Shown one piece after another: positions 53,027 through 64,000 of a stretch of DNA of 64,000 bases. A program made the translations under genes and the position numbers. How positions within the stretch are numbered: position 1 is the first letter of the stretch; each line of letters begins with the position of its first letter. The stretch is from Pollenia angustigena (taxonomy: Eukaryota; Arthropoda; Insecta; Diptera; Polleniidae): contig OV884058.1 in NCBI GenBank assembly GCA_930367215.1, forward strand, positions 214,996,208 to 215,060,207. The letters run 5' to 3'. The notes beneath the pieces were generated by a model that searched no databases, was not told the DNA's origin, and saw nothing but the letters and a program-made list of their open reading frames with translations.

Positions 53027-54697
53027 ATTAGAAAAAAAATATATATTTAAAAAAATTTTAGATCGTTTGCATAGTTATTGGGCGTGCCTTGAGCCCACAA
53101 AAATTGCTAAAATGCTATTTTTCTCACTATGGGTCGCTTTATTGTTGATAACTTCCGTAATATTTATTTAAGAGAAAACCCTAATTCACAAATATTCTAG
53201 GGCTATATCTTATGAACAATGTTGCTCTGTATTAGTTTTCTTTAACATGAATATTTAATCCAGGAAAAACCAAATTAAAAATTTACTCCGAAATTTTCAC
53301 ATATCTTCGCATTCTTTGCCTGGTGATTCCCTACGTGACAAATGTTCAACAAAGTCGTGACCAAATGAATCTGACAGCTCATCCTTATGTATAACTTTCC
53401 CCTGGATCCGAATATGAAGTCAGAATTGTCAAAAGTAGAACAGAGATATTACAAAATAACCGTTATTTGTGTTTTTAAGAAAGATGATGTGACTGAAATG
53501 CAAATATCTTCAACAATTATTTTGTTCAATTTTGCTCTTTTCAAGTTATTATTTTTTAACTAATGATTTAAAAATCCTAATGTCTTATTGCATGCCACAT
53601 TAGATTATTTTAATATGAACAATTTGCGCCCAACAAGACAAAGATTGGTACAAAAATGACAAAACTACAGAAGAGTTAGTAAATGTACCAACATAGAAAT
53701 TCAATAGCTTTAAGCTATTTTTAATATTTATTTTTACTAAAAGTGTAGCTTTGTATATTTGAGGCTATCAGCGCAGAATTGGTGTAACCCCAGACTACTT
53801 ATTATGAGATAATGTGGAGTTAACACTACTCTTGCACTATAGTACTTGGTTGTAACGGCTGATAGCCTCATTTATTTGTTGTGTTTTTCTTTGGTTTGAT
53901 ACAAATCGAAAAGTGGGTTAATTCAATTAATCCTCTGTAACTATGTAATTTTTGCACCGATCTTGATCCTATTGAGCACAAAATGTTCGTATTGAAATAG
54001 GCTAATGTCGTAAGTTATAAAACTTAAAAAAAAATTATTTTTTGGTTTAAAAAACAATAATTTGAAAAGAGCAAAATTGAACAAAATCATACAATTAATA
54101 ATGAAGTTTGAAGTATTGTCCATTATAACTCCGCCTTTTATGACTCATCTTCTCAAACGACCCATGACTATTTATGAAATTTTATAACCTCTCAATAAAA
54201 AGAAAGAAATACATAGTCCGTTTAAAATTGTTGAAGATATTTGCATTTCAGTCACATCATCTTCTTTAAAAACACAAATAACGGTTATTTTGGAATATCT
54301 CTGTTCTACTTTTGACAATTCTGACTTCATATTCGGATTCAGGGGAAAGTTTTACATAAAGATTAGCACTCAGATTCATTTTGTCACGACTTTGTTGAAC
54401 ATTTGTCACGTAGGGAATCACCAGGCAAAGAATGCGAAGATATGTGAAAATTTCGGAGTAATTTTTTAATTTGGCTTTTCCTGGATTAAATATTCATGTT
54501 AAAGAAAACTAATACAGAGCAACATTGTTCATAAGATAATAGCCCTAGAATATTTGCGAATTAGGGTTTTCTCTAAAATGAATATTACGGAAGGTATCAA
54601 CAATTAAAGCGACCCATAGTGAGACAAAAAGCATTTTAGCAAACTTTGTGGGCTCAAGGCACGATCTAAAATTTTTACATATATATTTTTTTCTAAT
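53027..54697. repeat. Foldback element, copy B (loop MITE at 53761-53869)
   Basis: Same inverted arms, extra right-arm block and loop MITE as 4336-6005. The arms have the same internal mismatches as in copy A, so no arm-to-arm homogenisation has occurred since duplication. Confidence 0.85.
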
Positions 54698-55164
54698 TTG
54701 GAATCAATCTAAGGGGTTGCCAAGTGAAAATGTAAAAAAAAATAACGGCCACACTTCTGTCCATGTTAACCTTTTTATGTTGGTATTTAGATTAAATTTA
54801 AACTTTTAAATATTTTATTTCCAAACTTTATTTTAATCGGTCGAAATTTTACAAAAGATCCCGAGAATAGCTAGTTATATAATTTTTTTCTTACAAATGT
54901 TTGTATTGATATAATTGTGGGCGCATGACTATTTTTAGAACAGCTTCATGTGAAATAGTTTGTGAAATTTGTAATGGTAGGCCTTCGTAAAAAAATAATG
55001 GGGTTTTATAAACAGTAATGTATGTTTTTTGTTGAAATAGATAAGTAAATAAAAGTGTTTTTAATTTTTTTTATTGCCGAGTTAAAGAAATAAATAAACG
55101 TATTTTTTTAAGAAATTTTATCGTATTTCAAAACGCTTTTTCTGCCATTAATTTTCTAGAACTA

Positions 55165-56069
55165 TCGGGTGATTTTTTAGCTATTATATTTTTGGCAACA
55201 CTGGTTTAAACAGCTGACGCACGTTTCGTGTTTTGTTTCACTGTCAAACATCTTCCGTTTGGTCTATAATTTAACCATGAATCGTCTTACAAACGAACAA
55301 CGCTTGCAAATTATTGAATTTTATTATCAAAATGCGTGCTCTGTTAAGAAAGTTCATCGCGCGCTTCTTCCATTTTATGGTCAGTTAAATCGACCCACTG
55401 AAGCGGCTATTCGGGCTATTGTGACTAAATTTCGCACCAAATTTACATTGTTGGACATTAAACCACCAACACGCTTACGTAGAGTGCGAAGTGAAGAAAA
55501 TATCGCAGCTGTATCGGTCAGTGTTAATGACGACGATCAATTATCGATTCGTCGCCGTTCGCAGCAATTGGGCCTCTGTTACTCAACAACATGAGATGAT
55601 ATCGAACTTTTTTTTGCCCAAAATGCAAGAGCTTGACTTTTATGACATGTGGTTTCAATAAGACGGTGCCACATGCCACACAGCACGCTTCGGTGAACAT
55701 TTTATTTCACGTTCGGGACCGGTCAATTGGCCGCCTAGATCGTGCGACTTAACGCGTTTAGACTATTTTTTGTGGGGCTATGTTAAAGCCCATGTCTTTA
55801 CAAACATGCCCGCTTCAATTGACGCATTGGAAGACAACATTGAAGCATTTATTCATGAGATACCGGCCGAAATGTTGGAAAGAGTATGCGAAAATTGGAC
55901 TAAGCGGATGGACCATTTGAGGCGCAGTTACGGTCAACATTTGCATGAAATAATCTTCAAACATTAAGTTATATGGACCGTACTATCGATTCAAATAAAA
56001 ATTTCATGCAGTTTTCTGAATTTTATGTGTTTTTTTTAACTTTCCTATAGCTCTTAAAAAATCACCCTG
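55165..56069 (+). mobile_element. Mariner-like element, internally deleted, copy B
   Basis: Same ends, TA flanks and deletion as 6472-7376. Confidence 0.87.
55277..55967 (+). pseudogene. Mariner-like transposase pseudogene, copy B
   Basis: Identical in structure to 6584-7274: a helix-turn-helix part with a stop at 55593, missing first catalytic aspartate, a stop before DGATCHTA, and a C-terminal frame ending at 55967. One residue difference is visible in the N-terminal part (ASVNDD in A, VSVNDD here). Confidence 0.88.
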
Positions 56070-56139
56070 TACTATTTCAACAACAAGGTTTCTTTGTTTT
56101 TAATTTAATATACTTTAATGTATATGTACATATACATAT

Positions 56140-56395
56140 GAGGGGCTTAGAGCACAAGGGGTTTAAGTGCCTTTTTCTAAAATTTAGTTTACATATGAAA
56201 TTATAGGTATAAATCGGAGAACTTGTTCAGAGCACAAGAGGTGAATGTAGAATTCTCATCCGGACGCTAGATATAGTGAACAATTCAAGCACTTGACATT
56301 AAAATACCTGCTTCGCTTGGAGCACAAGCGACACAACCGCTTTTGTCTCATTATTTAAAATAAGTCACTTGAACCCCTTGTGCTTTAAGCCCCTC
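56140..56395. mobile_element. 256-bp MITE, copy B
   Basis: Counterpart of 7447-7702 with the same inverted ends and ATAT flanks. Confidence 0.8.
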
Positions 56396-57540
56396 ATATG
56401 TATGTACATATATTTTTTATATAAATTTAATATAAATGACAAAAATATTTAACGCGGAATGCAGAACTACAAATATCAAAAAAAGAACGTCAGCTAGTTT
56501 TACTTTTCTTATATTTTTCAGATAAATAATACTAAGGAAATGTTAACTTTTGTTTACCTACGGGCCAAAAATGTTGCAAAAAGGTGTAAAAAAACTCAAA
56601 TTTTGTTTTTGTACATCTACAATTACTCCGTAGACCGGAAAACAAAATTCCAATGGGAGCTTTGCTAGTTTCGTTAAGTACTTCGAAAAGAGTTAATATT
56701 TTATGTGTTGCACAAGGGTATTATCCACCGACCTTCATTTAATAAATACTATTACTCTCGGTGGTATCAAAGCGAATTATCGCAAGTACTCGTATTTTTT
56801 TTTTTTTTTTTTTTTTTGTTAAAAAGTTCAATTTTAAAAGCAATTTTGAATAGGGTGTCGCAGAATAAATAGGTTGCTTATAGATTGCTTAAAATTGTAA
56901 AAATTTTAAATTGTGATTTTTTTTTCAATAAATGATATTTTGAATTTTAACTAAAAAAATGATTAAAAAACTTTGCCGTTTCAAACAATATGTTTCTAAT
57001 TGTATTGATTAAGTATAGCTCAGGTTTTGACGATTCCCAACAATAATTCCACAAGTTTAAATTATTTCATTTTAATCGCAAAATGCAATTAAGATTATTT
57101 GTTATTTAAATGATATTTTAATTAAAAATTTATTTCAAAACAACTAAAATGTTTATTAAATCAAAATTATACTTTTAATTTTCTTTCAACAAAAAAAAAA
57201 AAAAAATAATTGAGTCAATTATCACATTAATTAAATTGATATACTTTTTAAAAAAATTTTTGGATTGATAAAAGACTAATGATAATTTTTTCTGTGTAAG
57301 CAGTTTGGGATTGAAATCCAGCAAAATCTGCTTAGTTGTATCAGAGCTTTGAATCAAAATGTGGAACCACCACCCTAAAAAGATGATAATTTTGTTACAA
57401 AAACTAAGATAAATAGTTTCCCAAAGCACGGAATAATATATACGATTTTGCACAAATTCGTTTTAACGACTGGAAATTATACTGTTATAGGCCCCATAAA
57501 ATGTCATGCAATTTTGTGATATAAAGTCCATAATTTACTA
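56396..57540. repeat. Copy B counterpart of 7703-8847
   Basis: Diverged dispersed repeat then unassigned AT-rich DNA. A homopolymer change near 57190 and a block change near 57250 (AAAAAATTTT for AACATTTTTT) are the visible differences. Confidence 0.6.
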
Positions 57541-58574
57541 AAGGCTAGATTACACTATTATACTTTATATTAATACATGTCAAAAACTCAAGTAATATGA
57601 CAAAGTGTGATAGTGTGAATGCAATGTGTCACGAAAATGACAAGTATTATGAAAAAAGTTTGACATCCCATACGACTTCATTCTTTTTTGGAAAATTTCT
57701 AAACTATAATACTTTTTGTTTTCCTTTATTTTTGGCCACTTACTTTTATTTATATCTGTATATTTGCTTAAGGCTAGATTACACTATTATACTTTGTATT
57801 AATACATGTCAAAAACTCAAGTAATATGACAAAGTGTGATAGTGTGAATGCAATTTGTCACGAAATTGACAAGTATTAAGAAAAAAGTTTGACATCCCAT
57901 ACGACTTCATCGTTTTTTTAAAAATTTCTAAATAATAATACTTTACATTGGATCAGGGTATTTTATTTCATGTGTGAGTGTTTATACTTTGTGTGATGGT
58001 GTGAACAAAAACTGTCATGTTACATTAGATTTTTTGACAGTCGCAACAAAACTCATTAGATTTCTATCTCACAAAGTATTATGGAATACGTAAGACTTGT
58101 GAGATAGTGTAATCTAGCCTTTATATATACTTAGCTGGTGAGGCCTAACTCTATTTGTGAAAATAAAAATGCAAAACTTTTATATTTCATTTTTCCCGAC
58201 GTTTCGTGAATTTTATGTTCACTTCTTCAGGGGATTCGTCTATTAATATAAAATAAAAATCATCAACATTTAATGATACAATAAATTGAATGTAACTAAC
58301 TTACATTAAAAAAACAATTTTGTATTACATTAATAAATTTTTTTTAAAAAATTAAAACCACAGCTAGTGTCGTCATCTACTGTTTTTTACTTTTCATTGG
58401 AACAGAGTTGCATTTTTTTTCGTGCGTGAGTGTTAATACTTTGTGTGATGGTGTGAACGCAAACTGTCATGTTACATTAGATTTTTTGACAGCCGCATCA
58501 AAACTCATTAGATTTCTATCTCACAAAGTATTATGGAATACGTAAGACTTGTGAGATAGTGTAATCTAGGCTTA
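57541..58574. mobile_element. Overlapping MITE ends (L-L-R-R), copy B
   Basis: Counterpart of 8848-9880. The tandem duplication starts inside it, at 57965, so its right two-thirds are repeated at 60781-61390. Confidence 0.75.
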
Positions 58575-58879
58575 AGTAGCATACTAAGTAGCCCTCTGAA
58601 ATTCACTGTAAACTCGAACACTAAATTCACTGCTCTATTGAAATTTATTCTAATTTTTGTTTTTATCAGCAGAAGTAACTCTACAGGATTTTGGGATGAT
58701 TGGTTCATAATTTACCATGGGTCCAATACAAATTCCCCTTCTGTAAATCATTTTAGTTCGGTTAAGACTGTTACGAATCATGATATTTTACTAGTTCAAA
58801 TTTCTAAAAACAAAAGCATAAAACTTTCTGATTGTCGGTCAATAATTTAATGTACATAGATATAAACCGCGACCAATGC

Positions 58880-59888
58880 TTATGCTGACATCCGTTTTAA
58901 TACCCTTCACCTCAGGTGGAAAAGGGTATATATAAGTTTGTCATTCCGTTTGTAATTACTACAATATTGATTTAAGACCCTATAAGTATATATATTCTGG
59001 GTCCTTATGAGGAGAGAACTTGATTTAGCCATGTCCGTCTGTCCGTTTAAATGGATTTTCCGAAGACCCCATATATGATGGGGGCCAGGTTATTTTACAT
59101 TTATGTCACATATGGTCCGGAATTGTTTGCTATTGAAACTCAGAAAGATCGGTCCGCAAATGGCTGAGTTATGAGCAAAAAACCACGACTACCTCTAATT
59201 TTTCCCAAAAATCCCTTGTTGTTGTGGTATTTTTATTATTTTTCCTGTATATCTTGAGAACGGCAAGAGCCAAAGCTTTAAAATTAGGTACACACATTTA
59301 AGTTATCAATACACAGCATCCCACAAAATGTTGACGGGATCGGAGAAGTGGGCGTGGTATCTCCCGTACAAAAAATATCAAAAATTGTATAAAAACCTGG
59401 TTTTTTGGACTCTTATATGACCTATGGATATCCCTGGCATATCAAAAGATCGGAAATCTTTAGTAAAAAATATTTTCTGAAAAACTTGGTTCAGATACGA
59501 AAAAGTTATGGCCAAAATAATAATTTTTTTTTTAAATACCCACTTTCGGGTACCATAGATCTTCCCGAGTCCAAGATTTATAACCCAACTAACTGGCAAA
59601 TTTCTTCTTAAACACGTCGGTGAATAACTCTGTCAAATCGGTCAAAATACTGAAATGCCAAAAATTACTCTTTTTATACCCTTCACCTCAGGTGGAAAAG
59701 GGTATATATGTATAAGTTTGTCATTCCGTTTGTATTTCTACAATATTGATCTAAGACCGTATAAAGTATATATATTCTGGGTCCTTATGAGGAGAGAACT
59801 TGATTTAACCATGTGATGTCCCTCTGCCCCCCCCCTTTCAATTGTCAACATATACTAGCTTAATGCCCAATATGATTTTCGTTATCAC
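58880..59888 (+). repeat. ATACCC-type repeat, copy B unit 1
   Basis: Counterpart of 10187-11196, opening palindrome near 58898-58930 and second start at about 59674. It is repeated in unit 2 at about 61696-62704. Confidence 0.75.
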
Positions 59889-60780
59889 CAGGGCAAGGGA
59901 CTTCATGCAAATGCATGTTTGTTGTCGGCACTCTGAGACCCACCTGAAGTTAATATCTTTGCGAATCACAATATTTCCAGTAAAATGGCATCAATTTGTT
60001 AGTGCATATTTTTGCATATTTTGCTTTAAATGCATGTTTTTGCATATTTTGATATAAATGCATATTTTTCGTCATATTTCGTTATAAATTCACATTTTTC
60101 GTCATATTTTGTTATATTTATAAAAAAAAAATTGCTCTTTTCTTAGTTTTTTGTTTAGAAATATCTTTCTGTTCAAGGCGAATTCATTATAAGGTGTAGT
60201 CAGTGAATCAGCTGGCTATAGTTGTTTCAGCCCTGAAACAGTTAAAATAGTATGGGAAAATCTGCTAACTTCGATATTTTCAAGGAGCAAAAACAACATG
60301 TTGGTGTTTGGTACTGAACTACCTACATTTTATTATAAATTCACCTTGTTTCTTTTACTTTTAAAAAGTAGCACATACAAAAATTTTACAATTTGTATAA
60401 ATGTGCACATAATTGTAGAAGTAACAATAAAACAGTTTTTGACATTTCATTTTGTTCGCGGTTTTTTTTACTTGAAGAAGCAGCAAATAAAAATAATGTT
60501 CGGAGAAGAAAAAATAGAACTCAACATAATATTTTTGATTTACGGTGTAAGAAGTATGACCTAAAATCTAAAAAGTATTAAAAAAAAATAAATTGTTTTT
60601 AAGGAAAAAAATGCCAAAAGAAAAAATATCAAAAAATAATCTTTTAAATAAGTGTTTTTTTGAGTCTTCAAAATAGAGGGAAAAGTACTTTTTTGCAAAG
60701 TTTACAAAAAGGTGTTTCATTTAAAAATTTCAAGTAAATCAGCACCTTCAAAGCCAGAAACGCAAAGAAAATCAACTTTT
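59889..60780 (+). mobile_element. hAT element cut by the tandem-duplication junction
   Basis: Begins at CAGGGCAAGG after GTTATCAC like the complete copy at 11197, but after 892 bases jumps at the tandem junction into MITE sequence. The transposase remnant is therefore cut after its first segment. Confidence 0.9.
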
Positions 60781-63596
60781 ATTTCATGTGTGAGTGTTTA
60801 TACTTTGTGTGATGGTGTGAACAAAAACTGTCATGTTACATTAGATTTTTTGACAGTCGCAACAAAACTCATTAGATTTCTATCTCACAAAGTATTATGG
60901 AATACGTAAGACTTGTGAGATAGTGTAATCTAGCCTTTATATATACTTAGCTGGTGAGGCCTAACTCTATTTGTGAAAATAAAAATGCAAAACTTTTATA
61001 TTTCATTTTTCCCGACGTTTCGTGAATTTTATGTTCACTTCTTCAGGGGATTCGTCTATTAATATAAAATAAAAATCATCAACATTTAATGATACAATAA
61101 ATTGAATGTAACTAACTTACATTAAAAAAACAATTTTGTATTACATTAATAAATTTTTTAAAAAAATTAAAACCACAGCTAGTGTCGTCATCTACTGTTT
61201 TTTACTTTTCATTGGAACAGAGTTGCATTTGTTTTCGTGCGTGAGTGTTAATACTTTGTGTGATGGTGTGAACGCAAACTGTCATGTTACATTAGATTTT
61301 TTGACAGCCGCATCAAAACTCATTAGATTTCTATCTCACAAAGTATTATGGAATACGTAAGACTTGTGAGATAGTGTAATCTAGGCTTAAGTAGCATACT
61401 AAGTAGCCCTCTGAAATTCACTGTAAACTCGAACACTAAATTCACTGCTCTATTGAAATTTATTCTAATTTTTGTTTTTATCAGCAGAAGTAACTCTACA
61501 GGATTTTGGGATGATTGGTTCATAATTTACCATGGGTCCAATACAAATTCCCCTTCTGTAAATCATTTTAGTTCGGTTAAGACTGTTACGAATCATGATA
61601 TTTTACTAGTTCAAATTTCTAAAAACAAAAGCATAAAACTTTCTGATTGTCGGTCAATAATTTAATGTACATAGATATAAACCGCGACCAATGCTTATGC
61701 TGACATCCGTTTTAATACCCTTCACCTCAGGTGGAAAAGGGTATATATAAGTTTGTCATTCCGTTTGTAATTACTACAATATTGATTTAAGACCCTATAA
61801 GTATATATATTCTGGGTCCTTATGAGGAGAGAACTTGATTTAGCCATGTCCGTCTGTCCGTTTAAATGGATTTTCCGAAGACCCCATATATGATGGGGGC
61901 CAGGTTATTTTACATTTATGTCACATATGGTCCGGAATTGTTTGCTATTGAAACTCAGAAAGATCGGTCCGCAAATGGCTGAGTTATGAGCAAAAAACCA
62001 CGACTACCTCTAATTTTTCCCAAAAATCCCTTGTTGTTGTGGTATTTTTATTATTTTTCCTGTATATCTTGAGAACGGCAAGAGCCAAAGCTTTAAAATT
62101 AGGTACACACATTTAAGTTATCAATACACAGCATCCCACAAAATGTTGACGGGATCGGAGAAGTGGGCGTGGTATCTCCCGTACAAAAAATATCAAAAAT
62201 TGTATAAAAACCTGGTTTTTTGGACTCTTATATGACCTATGGATATCCCTGGCATATCAAAAGATCGGAAATCTTTAGTAAAAAATATTTTCTGAAAAAC
62301 TTGGTTCAGATACGAAAAAGTTATGGCCAAAATAATAATTTTTTTTTTAAATACCCACTTTCGGGTACCATAGATCTTCCCGAGTCCAAGATTTATAACC
62401 CAACTAACTGGCAAATTTCTTCTTAAACACGTCGGTGAATAACTCTGTCAAATCGGTCAAAATACTGAAATGCCAAAAATTACTCTTTTTATACCCTTCA
62501 CCTCAGGTGGAAAAGGGTATATATGTATAAGTTTGTCATTCCGTTTGTATTTCTACAATATTGATCTAAGACCGTATAAAGTATATATATTCTGGGTCCT
62601 TATGAGGAGAGAACTTGATTTAACCATGTGATGTCCCTCTGCCCCCCCCCCTTTCAATTGTCAACATATACTAGCTTAATGCCCAATATGATTTTCGTTA
62701 TCACCAGGGCAAGGGACTTCATGCAAATGCATGTTTGTTGTCGGCACTCTGAGACCCACCTGAAGTTAATATCTTTGCGAATCACAATATTTCCAGTAAA
62801 ATGGCATCAATTTGTTAGTGCATATTTTTGCATATTTTGCTTTAAATGCATGTTTTTGCATATTTTGATATAAATGCATATTTTTCGTCATATTTCGTTA
62901 TAAATTCACATTTTTCGTCATATTTTGTTATATTTATAAAAAAAAAATTGCTCTTTTCTTAGTTTTTTGTTTAGAAATATCTTTCTGTTCAAGGCGAATT
63001 CATTATAAGGTGTAGTCAGTGAATCAGCTGGCTATAGTTGTTTCAGCCCTGAAACAGTTAAAATAGTATGGGAAAATCTGCTAACTTCGATATTTTCAAG
63101 GAGCAAAAACAACATGTTGGTGTTTGGTACTGAACTACCTACATTTTATTATAAATTCACCTTGTTTCTTTTACTTTTAAAAAGTAGCACATACAAAAAT
63201 TTTACAATTTGTATAAATGTGCACATAATTGTAGAAGTAACAATAAAACAGTTTTTGACATTTCATTTTGTTCGCGGTTTTTTTTACTTGAAGAAGCAGC
63301 AAATAAAAATAATGTTCGGAGAAGAAAAAATAGAACTCAACATAATATTTTTGATTTACGGTGTAAGAAGTATGACCTAAAATCTAAAAAGTATTAAAAA
63401 AAAATAAATTGTTTTTAAGGAAAAAAATGCCAAAAGAAAAAATATCAAAAAATAATCTTTTAAATAAGTGTTTTTTTGAGTCTTCAAAATAGAGGGAAAA
63501 GTACTTTTTTGCAAAGTTTACAAAAAGGTGTTTCATTTAAAAATTTCAAGTAAATCAGCACCTTCAAAGCCAGAAACGCAAAGAAAATCAACTTTT
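60781..63596. repeat. Tandem duplication unit 2 (2816 bp)
   Basis: Near-identical repeat of 57965-60780. The few differences include a T-run change near 61154 and a T-to-G change near 61230. It shares copy-B-specific variants with unit 1, for example the extra GTACATAGATATAAACC block near 58853 and 61668 that copy A lacks. The tandem event is therefore younger than the split between copies A and B. After 63596 the sequence proceeds as in copy A. Confidence 0.95.
61696..62704 (+). repeat. ATACCC-type repeat, copy B unit 2
   Basis: Same as 58880-59888 within the second tandem unit; the reading frames here are repeat sequence. Confidence 0.75.
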
Positions 63597-64000
63597 GGGG
63601 ATAAGACTAGCAAATTTAGTTTTGAATTGTATAATGCTCTGGTGTCTGCAGGTATAACAATGAAACCATTCCTACGGAAACAACCCTTATAAAAACTTAT
63701 ATCGCCAAGTTGTACACTATACAACTATGTGACATTGTTGAAAGAATTAAGTGACATAATTTGTGGCTGTCTATTGACGAAGCAATGGACACTGAAGGAC
63801 GTTTCGTTGTCTACGTAATTGGGATCTTGAATGCAGAAGAAGATCTTGAATGCAGAAGAAGAACAGAGTAAACACAAATTTTTATTAAATATTGTAAAGT
63901 TGGAAAAGGTGGATCATGCTTCAATAGCTCGAACTTTCAAAGATTCAATTTCTCTTTTAGAATCCTTTAATAAAAATAAAATTTTGCTCTACTTGCCCTT
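62705..64000 (+). mobile_element. hAT element, copy B unit 2, running off the window
   Basis: Starts with CAGGGCAAGG after GTTATCAC and follows the copy A element base for base to the window end, equivalent to 11197-12492. Confidence 0.9.
63427..64000 (+). pseudogene. hAT transposase pseudogene, copy B (partial, runs off the window)
   Basis: Equivalent to 11919-12492. The LWLSIDEAMDTEGRF segment is at about 63762-63808. It carries the same stop after about 21 codons. The C-terminal part lies beyond the window. Confidence 0.8.

Larger units (their letters stand above)
57965..60780. repeat. Tandem duplication unit 1 (2816 bp)
   Basis: The unit begins at ATTTCATGTG inside a MITE and ends at CAACTTTT inside the hAT element. 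The next base, 60781, starts the same sequence again. The matching junction does not exist in copy A, where CAACTTTT continues into GGGGATAAG. TTTT precedes the start of unit 1 (57961-57964) and also ends unit 1 (60777-60780), which gives a 4-bp microhomology at the breakpoint. Confidence 0.95.
48572..64000. repeat. Long direct duplication, copy B (with internal tandem duplication)
   Basis: This is the counterpart of 1-12492 on the same strand. It is longer than copy A because it contains a 2816-bp tandem duplication near its end and a 111-bp segment absent from copy A. The last base of the window corresponds to position 12492 of copy A, so where copy B ends is not visible. Features inside copy B are listed with their own coordinates below. 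Confidence 0.97.

Noticed and set aside
1..64000. A dedicated defence, toxin or biosynthetic gene system
   Set aside because: Only one intact host-type gene is visible; everything else is transposon-derived or non-coding, so no multi-gene system can be supported.

Overview
The window is AT-rich, intron-poor animal DNA dominated by transposable elements. The content points to a higher dipteran, probably a calyptrate fly. It holds an intact BEL/Pao retrotransposon, mariner and hAT relics, and two dispersed repeat families of the kind I recall from fly genomes: one opens with an ATACCCTTCACC-type palindrome and both close on ACTTGTTT. The organism call is an inference from repeat types, not from a marker gene. 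There is no sign of prokaryotic organisation.

Two coding regions look alive. One is the 1730-residue gag-pol polyprotein of a recently inserted BEL/Pao element (20841-28014). The other is a single-exon host-type gene at 47074-48225, predicted to encode a secreted 383-residue protein of unknown function, with a TATA box, initiator and poly(A) signal at the expected spacings. All other coding traces are broken: a mariner-like transposase, two hAT transposase remnants, a LINE 3' end, and two remnants of protein families I believe are mobile-element borne but cannot name.

The main architectural fact is a long direct duplication. Bases 1-12492 (copy A) recur almost unchanged at 48572-64000 (copy B), about 48.6 kb downstream. 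Both window edges cut the duplication, so its true ends are not visible. Copy B carries an extra event: a 2816-bp tandem duplication (57965-60780 and 60781-63596) with a 4-bp TTTT microhomology at the junction, formed after the copies diverged. Either the locus is a young large segmental or tandem duplication, or two haplotypes have been placed in series by an assembler.

Layout: 1-12.5 kb is copy A (hAT relic, Harbinger-type MITE, foldback element, mariner, MITEs, dispersed repeat, start of a hAT). 12.5-20.8 kb is the rest of that hAT, a second hAT, diverged repeats and inverted-repeat elements. 20.8-28.0 kb is the BEL/Pao element, inserted in an older repeat. 28-36.5 kb is nested repeats, a LINE fragment and many MITEs. 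36.5-46.7 kb is hAT MITEs, transposase-like remnants, a minisatellite and a third partial copy of the foldback repeat. 46.7-48.4 kb is the secreted-protein gene. 48.5-64 kb is copy B with its tandem duplication. The MITEs and hATs are often datable relative to each other because several have empty sites elsewhere in the same window.
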